A stretch of DNA of 34,044 bases from a virus: the IMG/VR virus record IMGVR_UViG_3300035698_015035, positions 1-34,044 of that record. The stretch is one strand, 5' to 3'. The position numbers and the translations under genes were made by a program. Below the pieces are notes generated by a model. That model was not told the origin of the DNA. It saw nothing but the letters and a program-made list of their open reading frames with translations, and made no database searches. Position 1 is the first letter of the stretch. Each line of letters begins with the position of its first letter. Below, piece by piece: positions 16,508 through 24,902 of this stretch.

Positions 16508-18952
16508 ATGGAAATATTACGTCCGATCATCTCAAGTACGATTATCGACAATACGAATTATTCCGTAGCGCAAGGTAGCTTTGAAGATGTTGTAATGGCT
16601 GTTATCACTGCTGATACTGGTAGAGATAGCAAGTTTCTTGAGTTTGCTAGTGCTTCCGACTTATTGAGTGAATTCTCTTTAGACGGAAAGCCTAACGATA
16701 AAGCTCATGGACAAGCCATTATGGATGTTCTACAAGCTATGGAAGTTGGTGCAAGAAGTTTGGTAATGCGTGTCGTTCCCGACGATGCTTATTTACCCAA
16801 TGGACTTCTGGCTCTACATTCCAGTGCTAAGATTTACGGTCTAGATGTGTCGAATATCAACACTCCAGATGAAATTATCGGTGGTGCAGGGGCTACAAAG
16901 GATATTGTTGTATCCTTAACTAACAGCACCCCATTCGAAACTAAAACAGTCGCTACACTATATAAGAAAGCTGATGTACAAGAACTCATCGATTTCTATG
17001 CTGGTGATATGACTGCTGCTGCTTTGGCACTTGAAACTCTAGGAGTTGTTATTGCCACATCAGCCGAAACTACTGTCGCTAAGAATGCTTCTGAAGATGT
17101 GACTTTTAGTGTATCAGGTGACGACATTGGTATTGCTGTTGATGGTGAGACTGCAGAGCTTGCTGTGTTACTCAGTGATGCCTCAACTTACAAAGGTTAT
17201 GTTGCTAAGAATCCTTTTCTTAGTGCCGTAATGACTGGAGCAGCTGCTCCAGTTGCTGATACGACTGATACAGTTATTGTAAACAAGAGATTACAGATTA
17301 AACCTATCACTATTGCTCATAATGCTCTTACGAGTAAAGCTGATTTTGAGCTGATGATGACTACATCTCCTGTTTCAGCTGATGACCTCAACACTACTGA
17401 TTTTGGTGCAGTCTTACCGATTTTTGGTTTCTGCTCTAAGTCTAAGAGTCCTGATGAGTATTCAATTACAATCAATCCTACTAGTAAATATGACAAAACA
17501 TACGCATTCAGAGTTTATGAAGTTTCAGTAACTAAGAAAAACCTTCTTGGTAATGCTGTTCTCGTAGACAATGGTGGACCTTTTGTTGTTTCCCTTGATC
17601 CAGATGCCATTGATGGTGCTGGAAGTTCTCTTTTCATTAAAGATGTATTAGAGAAATATTTTGAGGAGTTAGACTTCTTCTTCAATGAAGATAATTATGC
17701 TCTTTACCTTACTGCATTAGAAGCTAACCTAGATCTAGTTATAGGTACTAACACTTTGGATCCTTCCTTAGTAGACCCTCTGTACAATACCATGTATGAA
17801 GGTTCAGGTATCGATAACTTGTATCAAGTGTTGAATTTCAAAACTAATATCGTAAGTGACAAAGAAGATATTGATATTACTGATGATTCAGTTAATCTTG
17901 CTGAAAATGCTGTCTTCGATACCAAGTATACTGCTGCTCACTATGTAATTGAAACAATTACTACTGTGACAAATCCAGCTACTCCTAGTCCATTAGAAGT
18001 GGCTACACCTCTTTACAGCTATGCTGTTAGCTCATATAAATATGATCTGCTTCATGGTTCTAAAGGTCTGTTTACTGCAATAACAGAACCAACGGTTATG
18101 ACCGCTGAAGAAGTACGATTTGCTAAGATCGTTTCTGGTTATGCAGGAACTATTGATGCAGATGTTCATAACAAACGTCTCTTCCAGGTTGATTTACTGT
18201 TCAATAGTAACCAACATGCTTCGATAAATACAGCTATTGCTAGTTTTGTTGCCACTCGTGAGGATTGCTTTGCAGTCATGGCTCTGAGTGTTACCGATAC
18301 TAAAGTGTATCCTGTTAAACTTTCTGCTCTTCTTTCTGGTTATCAGTTTGACTCAAATCGGATTGCTCTGTTTACACAGCATTTCAATGAGACAAATAAA
18401 TACACAGGCAAGAAAATGTTAGTTTCAGCAAGTTATCATATTGCTAGAAAACTCGTTTCTAACGATATCAGCAATGGAACACATAAAGCTATCGCTGGTA
18501 AAGTCTATGGTATAGTTGGTGCACAGGATATGGATATTTCCTTTGTTCCCAATTCTCCTCAAGAAGAAGAACTTTATGGAAGTAAAGTAAACTACTTCAT
18601 AAAGGATCGTCAAAGCACTAGACTGCATACTCAGTTAACTTCACAGGCTAAGAATTCACCTCTAAGTGATATTCCTACTATTAGAAATCTTCTGAAAACG
18701 ATTCGTAAAGTTGAAAACTTTTCTGAATTGTATCAGTACTCAGATCTCAATGATGCTAGTGAAATGACCAAGTTGCAGAGTGGAATCAATAACATTCTAA
18801 ACGCTGAAGTTTTAGCAGGTGCTTATTCAGAAGCTTCTGGCGAAGTATATGCCAGTGAGTATGATAAAGTCCGCAAAAAAGGCAGAGTTAGAATTAAACT
18901 TACCAGTCCTAAGTTCTTAGAACAGATCTTAATTGACTGGATAATCAACTAA
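16508..18952 (+). CDS. Tail sheath protein
   Basis: Contractile sheath subunit, 814 aa, larger than T4 gp18 (659 aa). The N-terminus RPIISSTIIDNTNYSV and a following LVMRVVPDDA are typical of sheath N-terminal domains. The C-terminal core, with SASYHIARKLVSND, then VNYFIKDRQ and the end KFLEQILIDWIIN, matches the conserved sheath handshake region. The central part (about 130-560) is Ala/Thr/Asp-rich and variable, as expected for surface domains. The ATG at 16508 is chosen because GGAGATACCGC precedes it. A TTG 45 bases upstream is in frame but has no ribosome-binding site. Tail tube follows 11 bases after the stop. Confidence 0.92.
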   Translation: MEILRPIISSTIIDNTNYSVAQGSFEDVVMAVITADTGRDSKFLEFASASDLLSEFSLDGKPNDKAHGQAIMDVLQAMEVGARSLVMRVVPDDAYLPNGLLALHSSAKIYGLDVSNINTPDEIIGGAGATKDIVVSLTNSTPFETKTVATLYKKADVQELIDFYAGDMTAAALALETLGVVIATSAETTVAKNASEDVTFSVSGDDIGIAVDGETAELAVLLSDASTYKGYVAKNPFLSAVMTGAAAPVADTTDTVIVNKRLQIKPITIAHNALTSKADFELMMTTSPVSADDLNTTDFGAVLPIFGFCSKSKSPDEYSITINPTSKYDKTYAFRVYEVSVTKKNLLGNAVLVDNGGPFVVSLDPDAIDGAGSSLFIKDVLEKYFEELDFFFNEDNYALYLTALEANLDLVIGTNTLDPSLVDPLYNTMYEGSGIDNLYQVLNFKTNIVSDKEDIDITDDSVNLAENAVFDTKYTAAHYVIETITTVTNPATPSPLEVATPLYSYAVSSYKYDLLHGSKGLFTAITEPTVMTAEEVRFAKIVSGYAGTIDADVHNKRLFQVDLLFNSNQHASINTAIASFVATREDCFAVMALSVTDTKVYPVKLSALLSGYQFDSNRIALFTQHFNETNKYTGKKMLVSASYHIARKLVSNDISNGTHKAIAGKVYGIVGAQDMDISFVPNSPQEEELYGSKVNYFIKDRQSTRLHTQLTSQAKNSPLSDIPTIRNLLKTIRKVENFSELYQYSDLNDASEMTKLQSGINNILNAEVLAGAYSEASGEVYASEYDKVRKKGRVRIKLTSPKFLEQILIDWIIN

Positions 18953-18963
18953 GGAGACTAATT

Positions 18964-19770
18964 ATGTCTACATTTTTCGACAATCTGTCCGTACAGTCGT
19001 TAGCTGGCATCTTTAACTCTGGTGTTGGTGGCATTAAGAATATTGCTGATCCATACCTATCGGGGTATAGTTTTATTAAACTACTGCCTGGGAATCTGAA
19101 ACAAGACGAAATGGGACTTGATCCTAAGTTCTTGGAGCTATTAGAAAAGACCTTTAAAGAAGTCGGTGGACTGCCTCGTATCGAGATGGGAACTACTTCT
19201 ATTAATGGTGGCTTCACTCAGAATGAACACATGTATCCTTCTGAGATTTCGAAGAATATTACAGAAGTCACTCTTCGTTTTCAAGAGTTCAGTGGCTCTC
19301 CGTATACTACGGAATTTCGTAAATGGGTAGAAGCTATCCGTGATCCTGAAAGTGGTTTGTATCAGCTTTCTGAATATGGGTTAAAACACTACTCAATGTC
19401 AATGCTTTATGTTAATACATCTCCAGGTGTCGGTTCAAAGAGTGCTACTGCTCGTGCAGCTTCTCTTGAATTTGCATGTTTACTGACTGGTATGTATCCT
19501 AGAGCTATTGATTATGATAAATATAATTACACTGCAGGTGACCATGCTCCTAATGAGCTTGACCAACCTTTCAGTTGTAACTTTCATACTGGAAAAGCGA
19601 TCTTTGATGCTGCTAGAACACATCTTTCAACAGCTGCGTTCTATGAGAATATGCGTCTTGCACAACAGAGTGTTTATGATGGTGTCTTAGATGCCGATCT
19701 TGGACTCACTGGTGTTAAAGGTGACAACGTTAAAGATGATACTTCAATCACAGTAGTTCCACAGTTTTAA
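18964..19770 (+). CDS. Tail tube protein
   Basis: Subunit of the inner tail tube, 268 aa (T4 gp19 is 163 aa). The order sheath then tube on one message is the classic arrangement. The N-terminal hydrophobic-polar strand region, with LSGYSFIKLLPGN and MGTTSINGGFTQNEHMYP, and the following ITEVTLRFQEFSGSPYTTEF suit tube beta-barrel folding. YSMSMLYVN and FACLLTGMYPRAIDYD are typical of the C-terminal part. AAGGAGACTAATT before the ATG is a strong ribosome-binding site. The tube call relies on these features plus position. Confidence 0.85.
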   Translation: MSTFFDNLSVQSLAGIFNSGVGGIKNIADPYLSGYSFIKLLPGNLKQDEMGLDPKFLELLEKTFKEVGGLPRIEMGTTSINGGFTQNEHMYPSEISKNITEVTLRFQEFSGSPYTTEFRKWVEAIRDPESGLYQLSEYGLKHYSMSMLYVNTSPGVGSKSATARAASLEFACLLTGMYPRAIDYDKYNYTAGDHAPNELDQPFSCNFHTGKAIFDAARTHLSTAAFYENMRLAQQSVYDGVLDADLGLTGVKGDNVKDDTSITVVPQF

Positions 19771-19780
19771 ACTGCATTAG

Positions 19781-19814
19781 AAGAGGCTATACCGTAATTG
19801 GTATAGCCTCTTTT
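19781..19814. terminator. Terminator between tail tube and portal (convergent)
   Basis: Perfect 13-bp stem AAGAGGCTATACC (19781-19793) with GGTATAGCCTCTT (19800-19812), a 6-base loop, and Ts on both ends. Confidence 0.88.
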
Positions 19815-19824
19815 ATCGTTAACT

Positions 19825-22251
19825 TTATACTTTAGTGTCAGCAGAATCATCTACTTTTTCATCAGCACTATCATCTATTTTCTCAGTACCAGCATCTTCG
19901 TCACCACCACCGCTAACTTCTTCGGTACTGTCAGGTGCAGGTTCTTCAGTTTCATCAGATAGTTCAGCAGTTTCATCAGGTTCAGCACCTAGAGCACTAT
20001 CGGGTTCTGCGCCAAGATCTTCTTCAGCATCGTCTTCCTTTTTTCTATTAGCGTCCTTTAGAGTCTGTTTAGCAACTTCTTTCAACATGACGTCATAAAG
20101 TGACCAGTCAATATTAGGAATCATCTTCTTTGTAACTTCTTTAGTGAAGTTATATCGTACACTATCTACATCGGCTTCTCCATAAGCTCTTTCCTGATCA
20201 GATACCAGAGTATCAACAATCTTAGAGATAATAGGTTCAGCGTTTCCAATCAATTCTTGTAGATTTGTATAGTTCAGGCTAGCAGGAGAAGGAAATGTTA
20301 CAGCTATCCCTTTAGGGACAAATGCATCTTTCTCAGCACCTTTTAGGTATTCATTTCTGTAAAGAATGTCAACCATCTTAGTAGTTGGCTTACTGTATGC
20401 TTTCTGGTAAGTTATAATACGTCTTATAAGTTTACCATTCATCATTGTCAGTGTTTTAGCTAATTCAATATCTTCTGTATAATTCAAATGAGCAGATGGA
20501 ACACCCATTCCAGAAATCATAGTTTTTCTCAAGTATTCCAGGAATTCATTATTCTCAAGGTCAGGTTTCTGCCCTTCAATGATTTCCATATCCAAAGGTT
20601 TCTCACCTTCAAACATTGGAAAGAAGTAATCATCAAACATACCTACCATATTAATAACATGCTGTAGATCACCAAAATCATTCATCTTGATTTCACGACC
20701 CTTGATGTCTTGAATGGCAGCATTGATTACGTTCTCTTGATCACCTTCTATACCAGTTTCTACGTACCAAGCACGTTTATCAGATCCTCTAACGAGCATC
20801 ATCATAAGCATACTGATTAGGACTGAGAGATATAACTTCGCTGTAAAGAGAATATCAGCATAGATAGAAGTACCATATTCATTGTCTTCATTCGCATTAG
20901 GTTGAAAGTGAACAACCTTCTGAGGTGGAAGATAAAGAATTTTAAGTTTCTTGAGATAGAGTTCTTTCTGTTGCAAGGCGTTATATATGACCTTCTTGAA
21001 CTCTGGTTTATCTTTGATAAACTTCTTATTCAGCTTTTTAATAATATTTGAAAAGATAAGCTCGTACATGAATTCCTGTTTGCTCTTCATGACGTCTGAA
21101 CCCATAGTGGTAGCTGAGAGAAGGTTATTTAGATTGCTGTTTCCACCTTTGACAGTAGGAGCATCTAAGAAAGAATTATTAACTGTATCGATGTAGTAAT
21201 AACCATAATTAAAGCCGTCAGCCCATAACTTAATGATTCTCTCAGGAAGCAATTCTTTGATGATAGAACCATTAATTTCCATAATGTCTTCATCTCGTAC
21301 TGCGTTCTTTTCCTTATTAGTATCAGGATTGCCGATAGTTGGAACATCAACACCAGACTTCATTAGCTTACCATAGTCTTCACTCAGGATAGCAGACTCA
21401 GAAAGTAAGTCAGTAGGATCGTTTGTTATCTCAACAGACTCATTTACAAACTTAAGAACTTCCGCTTTAAGGACTTTAATCTCATCATCTTTCATCTCAA
21501 ACTTAGTCTTGAAGTCTTCTTCGGGAAAGAGCATGGTATCCTCTGTAAGAGGTTCCAATTCCATAGCTTCATCTTCCAGCATTCTGGTAGCTTTAGCATC
21601 TTCCTTTTCGTCTTCAGTTAAGACTTTTTGAGCAATTCCTTCACCGACTGAATCAATGAATATGAAGAGATCCCCAAGAGTAAGTGATTTCTCTAGATAG
21701 CCAGAAATTTTATCTTCTATGCTATAAGCCTGTTCCAAAGCTTTCATATTCTTCTCAAAGGTACTCTGATTCTCACCTGTAGTCAAGTTACCAGCAGAGA
21801 TATTGAGAGATGTCTTAGTGAAATCATCTGGAGAGATAATATTATCAACAATAGTTTTTACAGCTTCAGAAATCTGAGGAATCATTTTATGTATCATTCT
21901 ATAATTTTGATACATGACGATTCTTTCTTTCTCATTAACCATCATATGATTTAGATGAGTAAGATTATCGCTGTTTAAAGTATTTTCTATTCTGCTTTTA
22001 GTCTTTTCGTATTGCTTAGATTTATTAGGGCTTTTACCCTTATCCCCAGCAACGTTATTGACTGAAGCAATTAGCTCAATTATGTTACCTTCTTTATCAC
22101 CAATATCCGAACTAAAGGATGTTAGCATGCTAGAAACTTTGGTTTTTATGTCTTGAAGGTCTTCAATCTGTTTTGCCTTATTACCATAAAGAGTTTCTTT
22201 GATACTAGCATCTAGTTTATCTGGATTAGGCTTTTGAGTTTTCTCTGCCAT
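19825..22251 (-). CDS. Portal protein (T4 gp20-like)
   Basis: Forms the dodecameric ring through which DNA enters the head. The 808-aa protein is longer than T4 gp20 (524 aa). Core features include KVVHFQPN and YGTSIYADILFTAKLYL, then RAWYVETG. The portal stem and crown part follows, with MISGMGVPSAHLNYTED and AKTLTMMNGKLIRRI. The N-terminal 300 residues are helical and charged. The last about 80 residues are an acidic, repetitive tail (ALGAEPDSALGAEPDET; VDDSADEKVDDSADTKV), probably disordered. The leader has only GTGGA at long spacing. It is alone in its transcription unit, separated from the polymerase operon upstream by a terminator. The neighbouring tail genes are on the opposite strand. 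Confidence 0.88.
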   Translation of the reverse strand: MAEKTQKPNPDKLDASIKETLYGNKAKQIEDLQDIKTKVSSMLTSFSSDIGDKEGNIIELIASVNNVAGDKGKSPNKSKQYEKTKSRIENTLNSDNLTHLNHMMVNEKERIVMYQNYRMIHKMIPQISEAVKTIVDNIISPDDFTKTSLNISAGNLTTGENQSTFEKNMKALEQAYSIEDKISGYLEKSLTLGDLFIFIDSVGEGIAQKVLTEDEKEDAKATRMLEDEAMELEPLTEDTMLFPEEDFKTKFEMKDDEIKVLKAEVLKFVNESVEITNDPTDLLSESAILSEDYGKLMKSGVDVPTIGNPDTNKEKNAVRDEDIMEINGSIIKELLPERIIKLWADGFNYGYYYIDTVNNSFLDAPTVKGGNSNLNNLLSATTMGSDVMKSKQEFMYELIFSNIIKKLNKKFIKDKPEFKKVIYNALQQKELYLKKLKILYLPPQKVVHFQPNANEDNEYGTSIYADILFTAKLYLSVLISMLMMMLVRGSDKRAWYVETGIEGDQENVINAAIQDIKGREIKMNDFGDLQHVINMVGMFDDYFFPMFEGEKPLDMEIIEGQKPDLENNEFLEYLRKTMISGMGVPSAHLNYTEDIELAKTLTMMNGKLIRRIITYQKAYSKPTTKMVDILYRNEYLKGAEKDAFVPKGIAVTFPSPASLNYTNLQELIGNAEPIISKIVDTLVSDQERAYGEADVDSVRYNFTKEVTKKMIPNIDWSLYDVMLKEVAKQTLKDANRKKEDDAEEDLGAEPDSALGAEPDETAELSDETEEPAPDSTEEVSGGGDEDAGTEKIDDSADEKVDDSADTKV

Positions 22252-22310
22252 AAATATATTCCACTTTTATAATTTGTTAGAATTTATTAGAATGTTACTA
22301 TATTAGAATA

Positions 22311-22351
22311 AAGAAAAAAAGAAGAGGGGAATAGCAATCGCTACTCCCCTC
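22311..22351 (-). terminator. Intrinsic terminator of the polymerase operon
   Basis: Stem of 12 positions with one A-C mismatch (22324-22335 with 22340-22351, GAGGGGAATAGC against GCTACTCCCCTC) and a 4-base loop. Reading on the minus strand it is followed by TTCTTTTTTTCTT. It separates the polymerase operon from the portal gene downstream. Confidence 0.9.
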
Positions 22352-22356
22352 ATTCC

Positions 22357-22998
22357 TTAATAGTTAATCACTGTTACCCTTTGTAGAAGAGTGAAGAACA
22401 GAGATTTATACTTTTCTACTATATAGGTGTCAAACACGACACCCTTGTCGTCTCTTGATACAGGATATATAAGTAGCTCACTTTTAGAAGTTGGTTTGGA
22501 GAAAAATAGAGTGATAGGTAGATGAGCTTTATAGTCATCATATATTAGCTCTATAACATTTTTCTTCAGCATATCCCTCTTTTCTTCAGAGAGATCCATC
22601 TCAAATAAAGCGTCATTTTCTATTATAGCAAGTTTAGCAAGTATAGCTTCCTTTGTTACATCAGTATGTCCTGGAAAGAACTTAAGAGTTATACCCTTAT
22701 AAAGTATCTCACTACCGTCTGTATCAAAACCTTCGAAGAATTTAGTATTCTCCCTGTGTGTTTGAAACAAGAGGTCACTATCTACAGTAATTGAAAGTTC
22801 TTCAATTTTCTTCAAGGTTTCTATTTTCTTTGTTTGGGCTTTAGTTAGACCTTCGGTATCTGGAAAGTCAAACCATCCGACAAATTTTTTACCTCTAACT
22901 ATACCATTGCTAACAGTATACATGTCATCTATCTTACAGAGCTGATTGACATCGTATAAGAGTTTAGTAAGTTTCTTCTGATCGCTTATTTCAAGCAT
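22357..22998 (-). CDS. Unknown replication-linked protein, possible sliding clamp analogue, 213 aa
   Basis: No family signature is certain. The protein is beta-rich with regularly spaced strands (YTVSNGIVRGKKFVGWFDFP, EILYKGITLKFFPG, LPITLFFSKPT, SELLIYPVS). Its length is close to T4 gp45 sliding clamp (228 aa), and it follows the two polymerase genes on the same message. This makes a clamp-like role plausible but unproven. The start at 22998 is preferred because CGGAGATCAATA precedes it; an ATG 24 bases further upstream lacks such a site. It overlaps the polymerase exonuclease-half stop by 8 bases, so translation is coupled. An unrelated replication accessory protein is equally possible. Confidence 0.7.
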   Translation of the reverse strand: MLEISDQKKLTKLLYDVNQLCKIDDMYTVSNGIVRGKKFVGWFDFPDTEGLTKAQTKKIETLKKIEELSITVDSDLLFQTHRENTKFFEGFDTDGSEILYKGITLKFFPGHTDVTKEAILAKLAIIENDALFEMDLSEEKRDMLKKNVIELIYDDYKAHLPITLFFSKPTSKSELLIYPVSRDDKGVVFDTYIVEKYKSLFFTLLQRVTVINY

Positions 22999-24901
22999 TA
23001 TTGATCTCCGATTCCAGTACATCTACCATTTCTGATAAGGAAGGTAATTCCAAGAAGTCTCTTCCAATTGACACATGGTCACCTGAAATATGGCTATCTA
23101 TAATTTTCCATCCATCATCTATAAGTGTAAACAGACCTTCTTCTTTCTCACTAGGTATTCTACGCTTAAGCTGAATCTTACCTACCAAAGTAGGATCCTC
23201 GATACCTAAAGCAATAATGATACTTGGATATTGACTTGCAAGATCCTCATCTATTACATTAGCAAATATCATAGATGACCGTTGGTCAGTGAAATCAAGA
23301 TTGACACCAGTATGATTTATATTATTAGGATCAGCGACAAATCCACCAGTCTTCTTACCAGAGCTACTCCGTTCACCAATGTATTGCATGTTATGATTAT
23401 TACTCAACATGTAACCTTGTTCTCTGTACATCTTCCTAGCTAGATTACGAATAGCTACAGTCTTCTTACCAGCTTTACTCAGTCTAGTAGAAGAACCTTG
23501 AGAACTTGTCCAGAGCAACTGCATGTCTTTGTTCTTTTCTTCAAGCTTAACTTGAAGTATAACATCATGGACATTGTAATGTAGAGATAGGATATAGGCT
23601 TTAGAGAAGAAGTTCTTCATACTGACACCCTTTGGTAAGGGATCTTTTCTATCCTCTAGTTCCTCATCAGCAACATTATCGAGAGCATAACTGCTCTTTT
23701 TGTTAGACTTACGTATGTAAGCATACATAATCATCTGATCAACATAGTTGGTATAACTGACACTCTTAAAACTATCACCTCTATCAGATATATTATTTGT
23801 ATTACCATCTTTATAGTAATAAGCTTTAGAGAGATTAGCTACAGTTAGCTTTCTTACCTTCTCATTAAGTTCTTTGAGATAAGCTCTCTGGTCACTGCTA
23901 AGAGAATCATCAGTAAGTTGATTTCTTGTAGTGGCTCTAAGCTCTTTTATCTTTCCAGCAATAAGATCTGAATCACAAATCATCTCTCTGGCTTCTTGAG
24001 TAAAGAAACTACGTTCATAGCCAAAGCTACGTCCACTAGTATCTTGTTCTACATCTTCAAGAGTTATGAAAGAATTGCCTAGTAGATGAGAATACCTGTT
24101 GAGACTGTACCCGATATCATATTCCAGATTCCAAGCAGCTGCCATTTCAGGTTTGATTTCGTTCATAAAAACATAGAAGCCTTCAATCATTTCCTTTTCA
24201 TCTTCATAGAAATAAAATTCAAGTGCTTCAAGACCAGCATCCTTTTCTTTCTTGAGAATACTTGCTCTCACATCTTCACGGAAATCTTCCTCATCAAAGA
24301 GTCTATCTATCTCACGATCCTCAATCAGAGGATCTCTAAATAGGAATTCATGGAAAGTACCATTGAAGAATACACCCATCATTACAATAGGTGCTCCAGG
24401 TTCTTTATGCCAATCATTACCTTGAGCTTGAAAGTTCACACCGTTACTCTCGATATCAAAGAAAGCTTTTTCTATAGGAAGTTCTTTATCAAATTTCTGA
24501 TCAAGCACATCCATAAAGTAATCTTCAATATCCATATCAGCATCGTGTATCATTGGGTCTTTCAGATAACGCTGTCTTAGCTCATTAAGCCTGACTTTGT
24601 AATCCCAATTTTCACTCTCACCAAATAAATCGGCAATAGCTAACATCTTCTTCTTCGGAGCATAGGGAACTTTGAATTTATTCACACTGTCCAATGGAAC
24701 ATACAGAGGTAGTACACTGGGGTCTTCTGGAACTTCCTTACTGATTCCAATGTATACTTGTGGATGAACCACGACGTTTAGTTTCTTTTCACCTTCAGCA
24801 TCCTTAGTAAACATCATAAAGACATCTGGCATGCCTTTTTCACCTCTTACAACCATGCGGTAATAACCGTTGGAATATAGGAGTCCAGTCTTTTCACTCA
24901 T
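22991..24901 (-). CDS. DNA polymerase family B, N-terminal half: 3'-5' exonuclease and palm motif A
   Basis: First half of a split replicative polymerase, 636 aa. Exo I is FFDIES (Asp149, Glu151), Exo II is AAAWNLEYDIGY (Asn258, Asp262), and an Exo III-type Y-x3-D occurs in YNVHDVILQ (Tyr442, Asp446), so proofreading should be active. A KSSYALDNVADEEL stretch and GGFVADP precede palm motif A, which reads DLASQYPSII with metal-binding Asp553. After motif A only about 75 residues remain; motifs B and C are absent and lie in the neighbouring gene. The start has GGAGATATAAG before it and follows the stop of the other half by one base (TAAGATG), so translation is coupled. Although it encodes the N-terminal half, it is the downstream gene of the pair. 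Confidence 0.92.
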   Translation of the reverse strand: MSEKTGLLYSNGYYRMVVRGEKGMPDVFMMFTKDAEGEKKLNVVVHPQVYIGISKEVPEDPSVLPLYVPLDSVNKFKVPYAPKKKMLAIADLFGESENWDYKVRLNELRQRYLKDPMIHDADMDIEDYFMDVLDQKFDKELPIEKAFFDIESNGVNFQAQGNDWHKEPGAPIVMMGVFFNGTFHEFLFRDPLIEDREIDRLFDEEDFREDVRASILKKEKDAGLEALEFYFYEDEKEMIEGFYVFMNEIKPEMAAAWNLEYDIGYSLNRYSHLLGNSFITLEDVEQDTSGRSFGYERSFFTQEAREMICDSDLIAGKIKELRATTRNQLTDDSLSSDQRAYLKELNEKVRKLTVANLSKAYYYKDGNTNNISDRGDSFKSVSYTNYVDQMIMYAYIRKSNKKSSYALDNVADEELEDRKDPLPKGVSMKNFFSKAYILSLHYNVHDVILQVKLEEKNKDMQLLWTSSQGSSTRLSKAGKKTVAIRNLARKMYREQGYMLSNNHNMQYIGERSSSGKKTGGFVADPNNINHTGVNLDFTDQRSSMIFANVIDEDLASQYPSIIIALGIEDPTLVGKIQLKRRIPSEKEEGLFTLIDDGWKIIDSHISGDHVSIGRDFLELPSLSEMVDVLESEINNA

Positions 24902-24902
24902 C

